From Planctomycetota bacterium (lineage in GTDB: Bacteria > Planctomycetota > B15-G4 > SIAN01): a stretch of DNA of 64,000 bases. Shown here piece by piece: positions 54,115-62,579 of this stretch. The translations under genes were made by a program, and so were the position numbers. The stretch covers positions 1 to 64,000 of the forward strand of contig JAEUIC010000014.1 in NCBI GenBank assembly GCA_016795285.1, given 5' to 3'. Each line of letters starts with the position of its first letter. Position 1 is the stretch's first letter. A model generated the notes under the pieces. It saw only the letters and a list, made by a program, of their open reading frames with translations. It did no database searches and was not told where the DNA came from.

Positions 54115-55139
54115 AACGCGCGCTCCTCTGGTGCGTGCTGGCCAACGTGATCGGCGGCTCGACCTTCGCCGCGATGGCGGGCGCGCACGCCGCCGGCCTC
54201 CCCACCGTCACCTTCAGCTTCCTGCGCACGCTGCTCTCGACGCTGCTCTTCGCGCTGGTCGCGTGGCGCGCGGGAGTCCTGCGGCCGCGCTTCTCGGCGC
54301 GCGACTGGCTGCTGGTCGGCGTGGTCGCGGTGCCCGGCTTCGCGCTGCCGCTGATCCTCGGCATCCGCGGCGTCGCGCTCTCGACGCCCGGCCTCGGCTC
54401 GATCCTCGCGCTGCTCGAGCCGATCATGATCGTGCCGCTCTCGGTGCTCTTCCTGCGCGAGTCGCTGCCGCGCGCGCGGCTGCTCGGCATCGCGATCGGG
54501 CTGGCCGGGGCGCTGCTGGTGGTGCTCGGCGGCGCGAGCGGCGCGGAGGCGACCGCCGGCCTCACCGGCGAGGCGCATGCGGCGGCCGGCGCGGCGCACC
54601 GCGAGACGCTGCTCGGCAACGCGCTGCTGGCGATCCAGGGCAGCCTCTGGGCGCTCTACACGGTCGCCGCCAAGCCGCTCACCGCGCGCCACAGCGCCCT
54701 CTCGATCAGCACCTGGTCGACCGCGCTCGGCTGCCTCGCGATGGGGCTCTTCGCGCCGCTCGAGTGGAGCGCGACGACGCCGGCGGCGCTGCGGGCGGTG
54801 GCCGAATGGCTGGCGCTCGAGCAGGGGCCGGCGACGCTCGACGGCGCGCTCGCGGTCGGCCGCGCCTCGCTGCCGTGGATGGCCTACCTCGCGCTGTTCG
54901 GCAGCTTCTTCGGTGTGCTGCTCTGGAATGCCGGCCTCGAAGGGGTCGCCGCCAGCCGCATGGCCGGCTTCATCTTCCTGCAGCCGGCGGTCGGCCTCTT
55001 GCTCGACTACGCGATGGGCGCGCCGCCGCCGGCGTTGCACGCGTGGCTCGGGCTCGGGGCGATCGCGCTGGCGATCCTCTTCGTCAGCCGCGAGCCGGCG
55101 CCGCGCCCGATGGCGCCACGAGGTCCCGCCAGTACCTGA
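54111..55139 (+). CDS. EamA/DMT-family transporter
   Basis: 342 aa with about ten TMs in two EamA repeats. Signature patterns: FSFLRTLLSTLLFALVAWRAG, ALSTPGLGSILALLEPIMIVPLSVLFLRE in the first half and AASRMAGFIFLQPAVGLLLDYAMG in the second. Substrate unknown, probably a small metabolite. GTG start sharing bases with the Lon-like gene's TGA, so translational coupling is likely. The 3' end overlaps the convergent gene at 55084 by 56 nt. Confidence 0.88.
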   Translation: MKRALLWCVLANVIGGSTFAAMAGAHAAGLPTVTFSFLRTLLSTLLFALVAWRAGVLRPRFSARDWLLVGVVAVPGFALPLILGIRGVALSTPGLGSILALLEPIMIVPLSVLFLRESLPRARLLGIAIGLAGALLVVLGGASGAEATAGLTGEAHAAAGAAHRETLLGNALLAIQGSLWALYTVAAKPLTARHSALSISTWSTALGCLAMGLFAPLEWSATTPAALRAVAEWLALEQGPATLDGALAVGRASLPWMAYLALFGSFFGVLLWNAGLEGVAASRMAGFIFLQPAVGLLLDYAMGAPPPALHAWLGLGAIALAILFVSREPAPRPMAPRGPAST

Positions 55140-55578
55140 TCAGCACGAGCGGCCGCGCGAAGGCGATCGGGTGGAGCGCGGCCGCGCGCACGACGTGGTG
55201 GCGGTCGCCATCGGCCGCGAGCAGGAACGATGCGCGTGCCGCGAAGCGCTGCGGCCAGGCGACGCCGAAGGCGCGGGCGAGCGCGAGGTCGCCGTCGGAG
55301 AGCGCGTGGAGCGCGGCGCCCCCTTGCTCGTCGAGGAAGCGGCGCAAGTGGTCGCCCCCATCGACGCTCGAGACGACGATCGGCACGCCGGCGCCGCGCC
55401 ACTCGGCGGCGACGGTCGCCAGCCCCTTCGCATCGTGCGCGCAGACCGGCGCTCCGGCGAGCGGCAGGAAGCAGAGCAGCAGGTAGCGCGGCGGCGCGGC
55501 GAGCGCCGGCTGCAGCCGCGCGAGGTCGAGCTGCGGCGCGCGGGCGCCGACTTCGAGCGGGACGAGGGCACCGTTCAT
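55084..55578 (-). CDS. Peroxiredoxin-like (AhpC/TSA) thioredoxin-fold protein
   Basis: 164 aa. The pattern CFLPLAGAPVCAHDAKGL resembles the peroxidatic-Cys region of Prx (C46 aligning with TPVCT), followed by VPIVVSSVDGGDHLRRF and LSDGDLALARAFGV, typical of BCP/AhpC proteins. The Thr two or three residues before the Cys (TxxC) is replaced by Gly-Ala, so activity is uncertain; a resolving Cys is not obvious (C36 is near). It starts with ATGA overlapping the galactokinase-family stop. It may be an AhpC-like reductase for peroxides; family assignment is moderate. Confidence 0.65.
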   Translation of the reverse strand: MNGALVPLEVGARAPQLDLARLQPALAAPPRYLLLCFLPLAGAPVCAHDAKGLATVAAEWRGAGVPIVVSSVDGGDHLRRFLDEQGGAALHALSDGDLALARAFGVAWPQRFAARASFLLAADGDRHHVVRAAALHPIAFARPLVLIRYWRDLVAPSGAAPARG

Positions 55579-56744
55579 CGCTCGATCACCTCGCCGGGCG
55601 CTTGCCCGAAGGCGAGCGGATGGATCTCGGGGCGCTGGCCGAAGCGCTGCTCGAAAGCCGCGACCACGTGGGCGCAGAACGACTCGACCACGCGCGGGTG
55701 GACCACGGCGAGCGCGCAGCCGCCGAAGCCGGCGCCGGTGAGGCGCGCGCCGTAGCAGCCGGGATGGCCGAGCGCGATCTCGTGCAGCGCGTCGAGGCGC
55801 GGCGTCGAGACCTCGTAGAGATGGCGCGACGAGAGGTGCGAGAGCCACATCAGCTGGCCGAACTCGAGCAGCTCGCCGCGCAGCAGCAGCTCGCGCGCGC
55901 GGCGCACGCGGGCGACCTCGGTCACCACGTGGCGCGCGCGCTGGAACGGCTGCGGCTCGAGCTCGCCGCGCAGCGCGTCGAGCTGCTCGACCGTCACGTC
56001 GCGCAGGCAGGTGATGGCGGGCAGGTGGCGCTGCAGCGTGGCGAGCGCCGCCTTCGACTCGGCGACGCGCTGGTTGAAGGCGCCGCTCTTCAAGTCGCGC
56101 CGCGTCATCGAGTCGAGCATCACGAAGGCGAGTCGGTCGGCCGGGAGCGGCACGTAGTCGAACCGCTCCTCCTTGCAGTCGAGCCAGAGCGCGTGGCCGG
56201 CGCGTCCGAGCGCGCTGGCGAAGGGATCCATGATCCCGCACCGGACGCCGACGTAGCCCGTCTCGGCGCGGAAGGCGAGGCGCGCCGCCTCGAGCGGCTC
56301 GAGCGGCGCCCCGGAGAGGGTCGAGAGCGCCATCGCGGTGGCGACCAGCAGCGCCGCACTCGACGACATGCCGGCGCCGGGCGGGAGGTCGCCGGCGATG
56401 GTCAAGTCGCAGCCCGGCAGCTCGCGCCCCGCCTCGCGGAGCAACTGTGCGACGCCCGCGGGATAGGCGGCGAAGCCGGCGTCGCCGGCCGGCGGCAGGG
56501 CGTCGAGGGCGAAGTCGTAGCGGCCGGGGAAGTCGGCCGAGGCGACCGTGAGGCGGCGATCGGCGCGCGGTCGGGCGAGCAGCGCGATGCCGCGGTCGAT
56601 GGCGACCGGGAGCACGCAGCCGCCGTGGTAGTCGATGTGAGCGCCGAGCAGGTTGACGCGGCCGCTCGCGAAGAAGAGGCGGCCGCCCGAGCGGCCGGTG
56701 GCGGCGGCGAACGCGCGGAGGCGCGAGAAGAGAGGGCGTTCCAT
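55575..56744 (-). CDS. Galactokinase-family GHMP kinase
   Basis: 389 aa, the usual length. The substrate signature reads GRVNLLGAHIDYHGG: R29, then A35-H36-I-D38, where galactokinases have GEHTDY. The ATP loop is LPPGAGMSSSAALLVATA, the catalytic Asp region CGIMDPFASALG, and the C-terminal GAGFGGCALAV. In GalK the Glu of GEHTDY contacts galactose, so the Ala suggests an altered or relaxed sugar specificity, and I leave the symbol blank. GGAAG lies about 7 nt before the ATG. Followed directly by a peroxiredoxin-like gene; no Leloir-pathway neighbour (galT, galE) is in the window. Confidence 0.85.
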   Translation of the reverse strand: MERPLFSRLRAFAAATGRSGGRLFFASGRVNLLGAHIDYHGGCVLPVAIDRGIALLARPRADRRLTVASADFPGRYDFALDALPPAGDAGFAAYPAGVAQLLREAGRELPGCDLTIAGDLPPGAGMSSSAALLVATAMALSTLSGAPLEPLEAARLAFRAETGYVGVRCGIMDPFASALGRAGHALWLDCKEERFDYVPLPADRLAFVMLDSMTRRDLKSGAFNQRVAESKAALATLQRHLPAITCLRDVTVEQLDALRGELEPQPFQRARHVVTEVARVRRARELLLRGELLEFGQLMWLSHLSSRHLYEVSTPRLDALHEIALGHPGCYGARLTGAGFGGCALAVVHPRVVESFCAHVVAAFEQRFGQRPEIHPLAFGQAPGEVIER

Positions 56745-56867
56745 CGACGAGCTTCCGGGCGATTGCGGTCGCAGCGGGCCGCCGTTTCGGAGGGCTGCGC
56801 CCCGGGCGGAAGGGGTCGCGGGCGGAGCAGGGCGCACAATTGAGCGGCTCGGGTCGCGAAATCAACG

Positions 56868-56895
56868 TTGCAAGGGGCGCCGGCGCCGCTAGGTT
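56868..56895 (+). promoter_or_regulatory. Proposed promoter of the tRNA-His gene
   Basis: TTGCAA and TAGGTT with a 16-nt spacer; the -10 end is 21 nt before the tRNA. Same spacing as in front of tRNA-Arg and tig. Confidence 0.45.
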
Positions 56896-56916
56896 TTCGG
56901 CCCGTTTCGTCGCGAT

Positions 56917-56994
56917 GGTGGGTGTAGCTCAACTGGTTAGAGCACCAGACTGTGACTCTGGGGGTTGGGGGTTCAAGTCCCCTCACTCACCCCA
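56917..56994 (+). tRNA. tRNA-His(GTG)
   Basis: Cloverleaf with acceptor GTGGGTG/CACTCAC (one G-U), D-arm, anticodon loop CTGTGAC (GTG), variable loop and T-arm with TTCAAGT. The extra 5' G (position -1) opposite C73 is the tRNA-His identity mark, and CCA is encoded at 56992-56994. Confidence 0.97.
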
Positions 56995-57042
56995 TGCGAC
57001 TTCTCTCCGGCCCTGCCGCGGACGTTCCGCGCGACCGCTCTC

Positions 57043-57070
57043 TTGATCTGCCCGCGCGCCGGAGTAACTT
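57043..57070 (+). promoter_or_regulatory. Proposed promoter of the tRNA-Arg gene
   Basis: TTGATC and TAACTT with a 16-nt spacer, 16 nt before the tRNA start. No promoter of this form is clear directly before tRNA-Lys, which may be read through from here. Confidence 0.5.
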
Positions 57071-57086
57071 CTCCGCCTCGTTTCGC

Positions 57087-57163
57087 GCGCCCGTAGCTCA
57101 ACTGGATCGAGCGTCGGGCTTCGAACCCGAAGGTTGCAGGTTCGAGCCCTGCCGGGCGTACCA
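57087..57163 (+). tRNA. tRNA-Arg(TCG)
   Basis: Acceptor GCGCCCG/CGGGCGT, anticodon stem TCGGG/CCCGA with loop CTTCGAA (anticodon TCG, reads CGA and relatives), T-loop TTCGAGC, CCA encoded. A 9-bp hairpin overlaps the CCA and the next 20 nt, without U-tract. Confidence 0.96.
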
Positions 57164-57344
57164 GCCGTCCTCGCGACGGTTGGCCCTTCGAGTGCGGCGC
57201 GCGAGGCGACGCCGTCCGGCCGCTGCCGCCGGACGATCGCACGTTGGAAGCAGTTCGCGCCGTCGACGTTGGGCGGCACGGCTGGGTGGCACGGTTCGCA
57301 GTGGTTCGCAGAAGCAGTCGTTCGTTGAAGTCGTTGCTGAAGTT

Positions 57345-57420
57345 GCCCGCGTAGCTCAGTTGGTAGAGCAGGTGATTCTTAATCACCGGGCCCTAGGTTC
57401 GAGTCCTAGCGCGGGCACCA
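57345..57420 (+). tRNA. tRNA-Lys(CTT)
   Basis: Acceptor GCCCGCG/CGCGGGC, anticodon stem GGTGA/TCACC with loop TTCTTAA (anticodon CTT for AAG), T-loop TTCGAGT, CCA encoded. No clear -35/-10 immediately upstream. Confidence 0.97.
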
Positions 57421-57709
57421 CTTTCGGCTCTCTCCTGCCTCGCTCGCCCTGCAGTTCGCGGCGGCGCGGCAGCATCCTCCGCCGGGAAGTCGTCGCACCT
57501 CGGGATCGGTGCAGCGGCGCGACGGCTGGGGCTGGCCCTCGACGGGGCCGAATCGCGGGCGGGACTCCCGGGGGCGCTGGGCGCGGAGCGAACTCTTTTC
57601 GCGACGCGCGCGCCGCTTCCGACTCCATCCGGCGGCTCGGCTAATGATCGAATCGACGGCTCGACGCGCCGACGTTCGCGCGCCCTGCCTGGTGGCTCGG
57701 AGATCCCGG

Positions 57710-59053
57710 ATGGTTGCCGCTCGTTCACACCGCACCGCGCTCGCGTTCTCGCTGCTCGGCGCGCTCCTTCCTGCCGCCTGCAACCGCGGCGGTTCGCAGA
57801 GCCGACGCGTGGTCGGCGGACTCGCTGACTTCGGGGCGCTCGCCACCGACGGCGCTCGCCAGCGCTTCTGCGCGGCCGATCAGCTGAGCGGCCGGCTGCT
57901 GGTGATCGACCCGGCCGACGGCGACACCCTCTTCGACCTGCAGAGCATCGGCGGGAGCGTCGGCGGCCTGCTGCACGACCACTGCAGCGACAGCTGCTAC
58001 ACCGCCGTCAGCAGCCGCAACCGGATCGACGTCTTCGATCCCTCCCTCTACTTCCGCCGCTCCACCATCCGCCTGCGCGCCTCGCCGTTCGCGATGGCGC
58101 CGGGCGCCGGCGGTCGGCTGCTGGTCGTCACCAGCGCCGGCCTGATCGACCTCGATCCGAAGACGCTCACGCAGAACACGCTGCTGCCCACCGTCGAGCG
58201 CGACGCGCTGCTGGTCACCGACCGCGAATCGCGCTTCGCCTGCCTCGTCGAGACGTTGAACGGCGCCGCCGTCGTCAACCGCTTCGACTTGGCGAACCTC
58301 GCCGCCCCGCCGATCACCAGCGCCACCGGCACGATGCCGGGCCGAGTGATCGCGGCCGCGCTCGACTTCGACGGCGAGCTGCTCTACGTCGCCACCGACA
58401 AGGCGCCGGGCATCCATCGCCTCGATGCGGAGACGCTGGCGCAGTTCGACACCATCGACGTCGGCGACGGCCTCTCCGGCATGGCGCTCTCGTCGACCGG
58501 CCTGCGCCTCTTCTATTCGACGACCGGACCGCTCGTGGAGAGCGTCATCGTCGAGCCGCGCCTGCCCGGCCCGAGCGTCACCCTGCCCGACGTCCCGCGC
58601 GAGCGCGGCGTCGCGCTCTCCGCCACCAACCAGGAACTCGCCGTCTGGTCGGGAGATGGCTCGATCACCACCAACGGCATCTTCGAGTTCGTGATCCGGG
58701 CGCCCTCGATCCTGCGCCAGGGCGAGGCGGGCACGTTGACGCTCGAGGGGCGCCCCAACGCGCTCTACTTCCTCTTCCTCTCGGGCGGCCCGGCGCCGCT
58801 GCTGCTCGACAAGCCGAGCAAGCCCGAGCCGCGCCTGCTCGAGCTCTCGCTGGTGCTCGGCTACGCGCTGGTGGCGCAAGGGCAGCTCGACGGCGCGGGG
58901 CGCGCGACGGTCGAGGACATCGTCCCGCCCGGCCTCTCCACCGAGGCGATCGACTCGGTCTGGCAGGCGGCGCAGACCGACGCCGTCTTCCCGCCGCGCT
59001 ACGAGCTCAGCAACGCGATGTTCATCCGCTTCCTCGGCCCCGACTGCCCCTGA
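57710..59053 (+). CDS. Putative lipoprotein with beta-propeller-like repeats
   Basis: 447 aa. N-terminus MVAARSHRTALAFSLLGALLPAACNRG with lipobox LPAAC. The mature part resembles YVTN/lactonase-like propeller blades: GRLLVIDPADGDTLFDLQSIGG, GGRLLVVTSAGLIDLDPKTL, GELLYVATDKAPGIHRLDAETL and GDGLSGMALSSTGLRLFYS. The C-terminal 100 residues resemble the exported FlgD-like or surface-anchored tails but are not clear (EAGTLTLEGRPNALYFLFLS). GGAG lies 7 nt before the ATG. It sits between tRNA-Lys and tRNA-Leu. Function unknown. Confidence 0.7.
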   Translation: MVAARSHRTALAFSLLGALLPAACNRGGSQSRRVVGGLADFGALATDGARQRFCAADQLSGRLLVIDPADGDTLFDLQSIGGSVGGLLHDHCSDSCYTAVSSRNRIDVFDPSLYFRRSTIRLRASPFAMAPGAGGRLLVVTSAGLIDLDPKTLTQNTLLPTVERDALLVTDRESRFACLVETLNGAAVVNRFDLANLAAPPITSATGTMPGRVIAAALDFDGELLYVATDKAPGIHRLDAETLAQFDTIDVGDGLSGMALSSTGLRLFYSTTGPLVESVIVEPRLPGPSVTLPDVPRERGVALSATNQELAVWSGDGSITTNGIFEFVIRAPSILRQGEAGTLTLEGRPNALYFLFLSGGPAPLLLDKPSKPEPRLLELSLVLGYALVAQGQLDGAGRATVEDIVPPGLSTEAIDSVWQAAQTDAVFPPRYELSNAMFIRFLGPDCP

Positions 59054-59198
59054 TCGAGAGCGGTCCGCACCGAGCGAGAGGAGGGACCCGCGCAAGCCAG
59101 CGAGCGGAGCGGCCCGCCGAGCCGTGCAGCCGGCGTCCCGTCGCGGAGTTGATCCCGAGCGAGCGCGCCACGCCGCGCTCGCCGCTCGCGCTCGCCGA

Positions 59199-59227
59199 TT
59201 GGCCGCGCGCCGTCGCGACGCCAGAAT
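59199..59227 (+). promoter_or_regulatory. Proposed promoter of the tRNA-Leu gene
   Basis: TTGGCC and CAGAAT with a 17-nt spacer, 9 nt before the mature tRNA. Match is moderate. Confidence 0.35.
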
Positions 59228-59236
59228 GCGCCGCGC

Positions 59237-59321
59237 GCGAGGATGGCGGAATTGGCAGACGCGCTGGACTTAGGATCCAGTGGGGCAACCCGTGGGGGTT
59301 CAACTCCCCCTCCTCGCACCA
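59237..59321 (+). tRNA. tRNA-Leu(TAG)
   Basis: Class II tRNA with long variable arm. Acceptor GCGAGGA/TCCTCGC, D-arm GGCGGAATTGGCAGACGCGC, anticodon stem CTGGA/TCCAG with loop CTTAGGA (anticodon TAG, reads CUN), T-loop TTCAACT, CCA encoded. Confidence 0.96.
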
Positions 59322-59339
59322 TGCGCGCCGCAACGAAAC

Positions 59340-59371
59340 CGCGGGCCGACGCCCTGGGCGTGCGGCCCGCG
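59340..59371. terminator. Strong hairpin between tRNA-Leu and the convergent gene
   Basis: CGCGGGCCG-ACGCC-CTG-GGCGT-G-CGGCCCGCG forms a 14-bp stem with one bulged G. It starts 18 nt after tRNA-Leu and lies 50 nt downstream of the minus-strand stop at 59421. No U-run on the plus side; on the minus side it is followed by a mildly U-rich GGTTTCGTTG. It probably serves as a bidirectional terminator. Confidence 0.6.
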
Positions 59372-59420
59372 ATGAGATCGCCTCAGCAGGTCGGTCGAGA
59401 CGTCGAGCTCGCGCCGCGCG

Positions 59421-59960
59421 TCAGATCCCGCTCCCACCGCGCGGCGGGCGCGGTGGCTTGCCGTGCGGCGGCGGCTTCGGCGGATCGCCCGCTGGAGGAT
59501 CGCTCGGCGGCGGGGTGCCCTTCGGCGGCGGCGGCGGGCCGCCGTTCGGGCCATCGCCGGGCCCCCCGTCGGGCGGTCCTGCGGGCCGCTCGCCGGGCTT
59601 GCCGGGCCGGCCGCCCGGACGTCCGGGGCGCGGCCGTTGCGGCTTCTCGTTCGGCTCGCCGTCCTTCTTCTTCTTCGCTTCCTTCAGCGAGTCGAGGTAG
59701 GCCTTCACGCGCGCGCGGATCTGCTTCTCGTCGAGGCCCTCGGCGCGCCCCTGCTCGATGATCTTCTCGATCCGCTTCTCGACGCGCTCCTTCGCCTCGT
59801 CGCGCCGCCCCTCGCCGGGCTTCTCCTTGCCGCCGCGCGGCGGTCGTCCGTCCGGCTTGCCGGGCCGACCACCGGGCCGGCCACCCTGTGCCGACGCCGT
59901 TGCAGCGAACGCCGTGAGCAGCAGCCACACGGCCGCGCTCCTCGCGAGTAGACGCACCAT
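59421..59960 (-). CDS. Small secreted Gly/Pro/Lys-rich protein
   Basis: 179 aa. Signal peptide MVRLLARSAAVWLLLTAFAATASAQ. The mature part starts with GGRPGGRPGKPDGRPPRGG, then a charged amphipathic helix (DEAKERVEKRIEKIIEQGRAEGLDEKQIRARVKAYLDSL as continuous helix of about 40 residues), then a second GRPGGRPGKPGERP copy and a Gly/Pro-rich tail. No known family. The ATG at 59960 is preferred over the one at 59975 because GGAGAG lies 7 nt before it. It is likely exported; role unknown. Low-complexity flanks suggest a cell-wall- or matrix-associated protein. Confidence 0.65.
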   Translation of the reverse strand: MVRLLARSAAVWLLLTAFAATASAQGGRPGGRPGKPDGRPPRGGKEKPGEGRRDEAKERVEKRIEKIIEQGRAEGLDEKQIRARVKAYLDSLKEAKKKKDGEPNEKPQRPRPGRPGGRPGKPGERPAGPPDGGPGDGPNGGPPPPPKGTPPPSDPPAGDPPKPPPHGKPPRPPRGGSGI

Positions 59961-60115
59961 CGAGAGGCTCTCCATGAGGATGGGTGCCGGCGGGCGACGC
60001 TCGTCCACGCAGCGCCTCCAGGAACCCCGCTCCCGCCGCGAGGTTTCGCAGCGGCGCCTCGATCGACCAGCCCGCCGCCCCGTGCCCCGCCTCCCGCAGC
60101 GCGCCGCCCTCGCGC

Positions 60116-61738
60116 TCAGCTCCCGCCCGGCGCCACGTTCCACGCCGACAGCACGAAGCGCAGCTTGCCGCGCACGCCCGGCGTCGTCTCGCTGGCGAAC
60201 GGCAGGCTCACCTCGACGCGCCCCTTGCTCAGCGCCTTCGGCGAGATCGGCGTGTCGGCCACGCTCACTGCCTTGCCCTGCCAGGCGTACTTCACCGCCC
60301 ACTCGCCTTCGTCCCCCTCCGTCTGGTTCTGCGGCGGGACGAGCTCGACCACGACCGAGTCGCGGAACAGATAGCCGCCCTCGTAGTGCTGGTCGAACCA
60401 GAGCTTCTTCTCGATCTCGTAGTCGGGCACGCGCACGCCGAGCGTCACGCTGTAAGCGAGCGACGGGCGCCCTTCGTTGACGCGCGCGCGGTTGGAGAGG
60501 AAGACCGTCGAGAGGTAGAGGCGCCCCTCCTTCTTCGGGGCGCGCCGCCAATCGGCGTGGCTCAGGCACGCGACCGAGTCCTCTTCCGCGACGCGGCGCG
60601 TCAAGTACCAGAGCTTCCCGCGCGGCGAGGCGAGCAGCTCGACCTGGTAGAGCGCCCCGACCTTCGCGCCATCCTCCTCCGCATCGGCCACCGCCTTCGG
60701 CAAGCGGATGTCGTCGAAATCGACGTGGATGTCGGCACGCACGTCGCCGAACAGGAAACGGGAGAGGTTCTGGTAGCCCTCCTCGCTGTTCACGATCCCG
60801 AAGAAGCCCGAGTGGGCGCGATAGGTGAACGCCTTCGCGCACGGCTCGCCGGGCTGGCCGCCCGACTTCCACCCCTTCGTGGTGGCGTTCTCGATGCGGA
60901 CGAGCCCGTCGCTGCCGTGGCCGACGAAGGTGCGCGACGCGCCGAACGCCGCCTCGTAGTCGAGGCGGTTGGTGCCGACCAGGCAGAAGACGCGACTCGA
61001 CGGGAAGCGCGATTCGGGGATCCAATCGACCCGCTCGGTCTCCTTGAAGGCGGGCTTCACCGCGAGGTAGTCGGCCATCCGCTCGCGGTTGAAGTTGGCG
61101 GTGTCGCCGACGTTGAGCCACTTCGGGACGTTGCCGCCGAGCAGGTCGATGCCGTTGTGCGGCGTCGCGTAGGTGAAGAACTTGTCGACGCACGCGAGCG
61201 CCTCGGCGCTGCCGAGCTTCGGGTTCTGCAGGAAGGCGCGGCAGACCAGCCCGCCCATCGAGTGGGCGACCAGGTAGCAGCGGAAGTCGGCGGGAGCGAG
61301 CTCGTTCTCCTCGTTCTTGCAGACGAGGTCGCGCACCTTGAGGATCAGCTCGCCGAGCTTCTTCGCGAACGTCTCGATCGGCGGGGTCGTCGCGTTCCCG
61401 AGCAGCGTCGACGCCTCGTCGTAGTAGCGGTAGATGACGATCGAGCGGCGCGTCAGCTTGTTCTTCGCGTTCGCCTCCCACTCGGGATCGAGCAGGTCGT
61501 AGCCATCCTCGTAGACGTCGCGGTAGCCGAAGTCGGAGGCGAGCCGCACCACCGGCGACTCGAAGACGTACTTGCGCGGCGCGCGGTCCTTGTCGGGCAC
61601 CGCGCGGTAGACGGTCGAGCCGAGGTTGAAGCCGCAGAAGGGGTCGGCGGTGGTGTCATCGATCTCGCCGCGGCTCATCGCGAAGCCGCGCACGTAGATG
61701 ACCGGCATGAACCGCGGGTCGTGCGTCTCGGAGCCCAT
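60116..61738 (-). CDS. Lipase-like alpha/beta hydrolase
   Basis: 540 aa, no clear signal peptide. The alpha/beta-hydrolase elements are PVIYVRGFAMSRG near the N-terminus (oxyanion loop), the nucleophile elbow VAHSMGGLVCRAF, ATPHNGIDLLGG downstream, and a Gly-His region FVGHGSDGLVR with a possible catalytic Asp. SMGG and ATPHNG are characteristic of PGAP1/triacylglycerol-lipase-like enzymes. The C-terminal 200 residues are beta-rich, without a known domain. GGGAGGG lies 6 nt before the ATG. It may act on lipids or esters; the substrate is unknown. It is 80 nt downstream of a DUF2959 gene on the same strand. Confidence 0.8.
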   Translation of the reverse strand: MGSETHDPRFMPVIYVRGFAMSRGEIDDTTADPFCGFNLGSTVYRAVPDKDRAPRKYVFESPVVRLASDFGYRDVYEDGYDLLDPEWEANAKNKLTRRSIVIYRYYDEASTLLGNATTPPIETFAKKLGELILKVRDLVCKNEENELAPADFRCYLVAHSMGGLVCRAFLQNPKLGSAEALACVDKFFTYATPHNGIDLLGGNVPKWLNVGDTANFNRERMADYLAVKPAFKETERVDWIPESRFPSSRVFCLVGTNRLDYEAAFGASRTFVGHGSDGLVRIENATTKGWKSGGQPGEPCAKAFTYRAHSGFFGIVNSEEGYQNLSRFLFGDVRADIHVDFDDIRLPKAVADAEEDGAKVGALYQVELLASPRGKLWYLTRRVAEEDSVACLSHADWRRAPKKEGRLYLSTVFLSNRARVNEGRPSLAYSVTLGVRVPDYEIEKKLWFDQHYEGGYLFRDSVVVELVPPQNQTEGDEGEWAVKYAWQGKAVSVADTPISPKALSKGRVEVSLPFASETTPGVRGKLRFVLSAWNVAPGGS

Positions 61739-61818
61739 CACTCGCCCTCCCTCGCCTCGGCGCCACCCATTGCGGGGCGCCGCGGACCAACGACCCGATG
61801 CGCCCCCGCGGCGCTCCG

Positions 61819-62487
61819 CTACCCCTGTGGCTGCATCTGCTCGATGAACTTGTTCGCCTCCGCGATGGAAGCCTCCATGTCGGCGACCAGCTTCGAGACG
61901 TCGCTCTTCAGCACGTCGACGCTCTGCTGGAGCGACGCGATCGCCTGCGCGTTCAGGTTGTGCTTCAGGAACAGCACCTTGTCGCGGAAGTTGGCCAGCA
62001 CCGGGTCCATCTTCTGCGCGGCGGTCTGCATCGCGGAGAGCAGCGTCGCGTACTTGCCGCGCGTGTCGGAGAGCTGCGCCTCGCTGCTGCGACGCAGCGC
62101 CGGATCGGAGTACTGGTCGAGCTCCGCCTCCCACTCCTTGAAGAGCGCGTCGGAGACCGCTTCGACCTTCTCGATGCGGCTCTTCACCTCGTCGGACGCA
62201 TCGACGCTCGCCTCGTACTCGTCGTTCAGCTTCTTGTAGACCGCCTCGAGCTCGCCGCCGTCGACCTTGGTGAAGGCGAGGAACTGCTCGAGCGCCGACT
62301 TGAACTGCTGCTTCGCCTCCTCCTGGCCGTCGCGCGCCTCCTGCACGCGATCGACGAGCTGCTCGCGCTTGGCGAAGCCGAACTTCTCGCGCAGCGCGAT
62401 GGCGGCGCTGTTGCACGCGGGGAGCGCGCCGAAAGCGGCGAGGGCGACCAACGCCAACGCCCGGTGGAGGGAACGGAAACGGTGCAT
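61819..62487 (-). CDS. DUF2959 family lipoprotein
   Basis: 222 aa. Lipobox-like LPAC (MHRFRSLHRALALVALAAFGALPAC). The mature part is entirely alpha-helical and matches DUF2959 as I recall it: GFAKREQLVDRVQEARDGQEEAKQQF, LEAVYKKLNDEYEAS, SRIEKVEAVSDALFKEWEAEL and DKVLFLKHNLNAQAIASL. The family has no assigned function. GAGGA lies 8 nt before the ATG. It lies between the lipase-like and DUF1080 genes on the same strand. Confidence 0.85.
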   Translation of the reverse strand: MHRFRSLHRALALVALAAFGALPACNSAAIALREKFGFAKREQLVDRVQEARDGQEEAKQQFKSALEQFLAFTKVDGGELEAVYKKLNDEYEASVDASDEVKSRIEKVEAVSDALFKEWEAELDQYSDPALRRSSEAQLSDTRGKYATLLSAMQTAAQKMDPVLANFRDKVLFLKHNLNAQAIASLQQSVDVLKSDVSKLVADMEASIAEANKFIEQMQPQG

Positions 62488-62579
62488 CGGAAGAGTCCTC
62501 GATGGCAAGAAGGGGAAGCTCATGCGAATGCGCGGTCGCCCCGCGCCGATTCCTGGGACGAAACTCGCTCGCAGCGCGC

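Noticed and set aside
57161..57183. Terminator at the end of tRNA-Arg
   Set aside because: The 9-bp stem overlaps the tRNA CCA end and has no U-tract; it would disrupt the mature tRNA.
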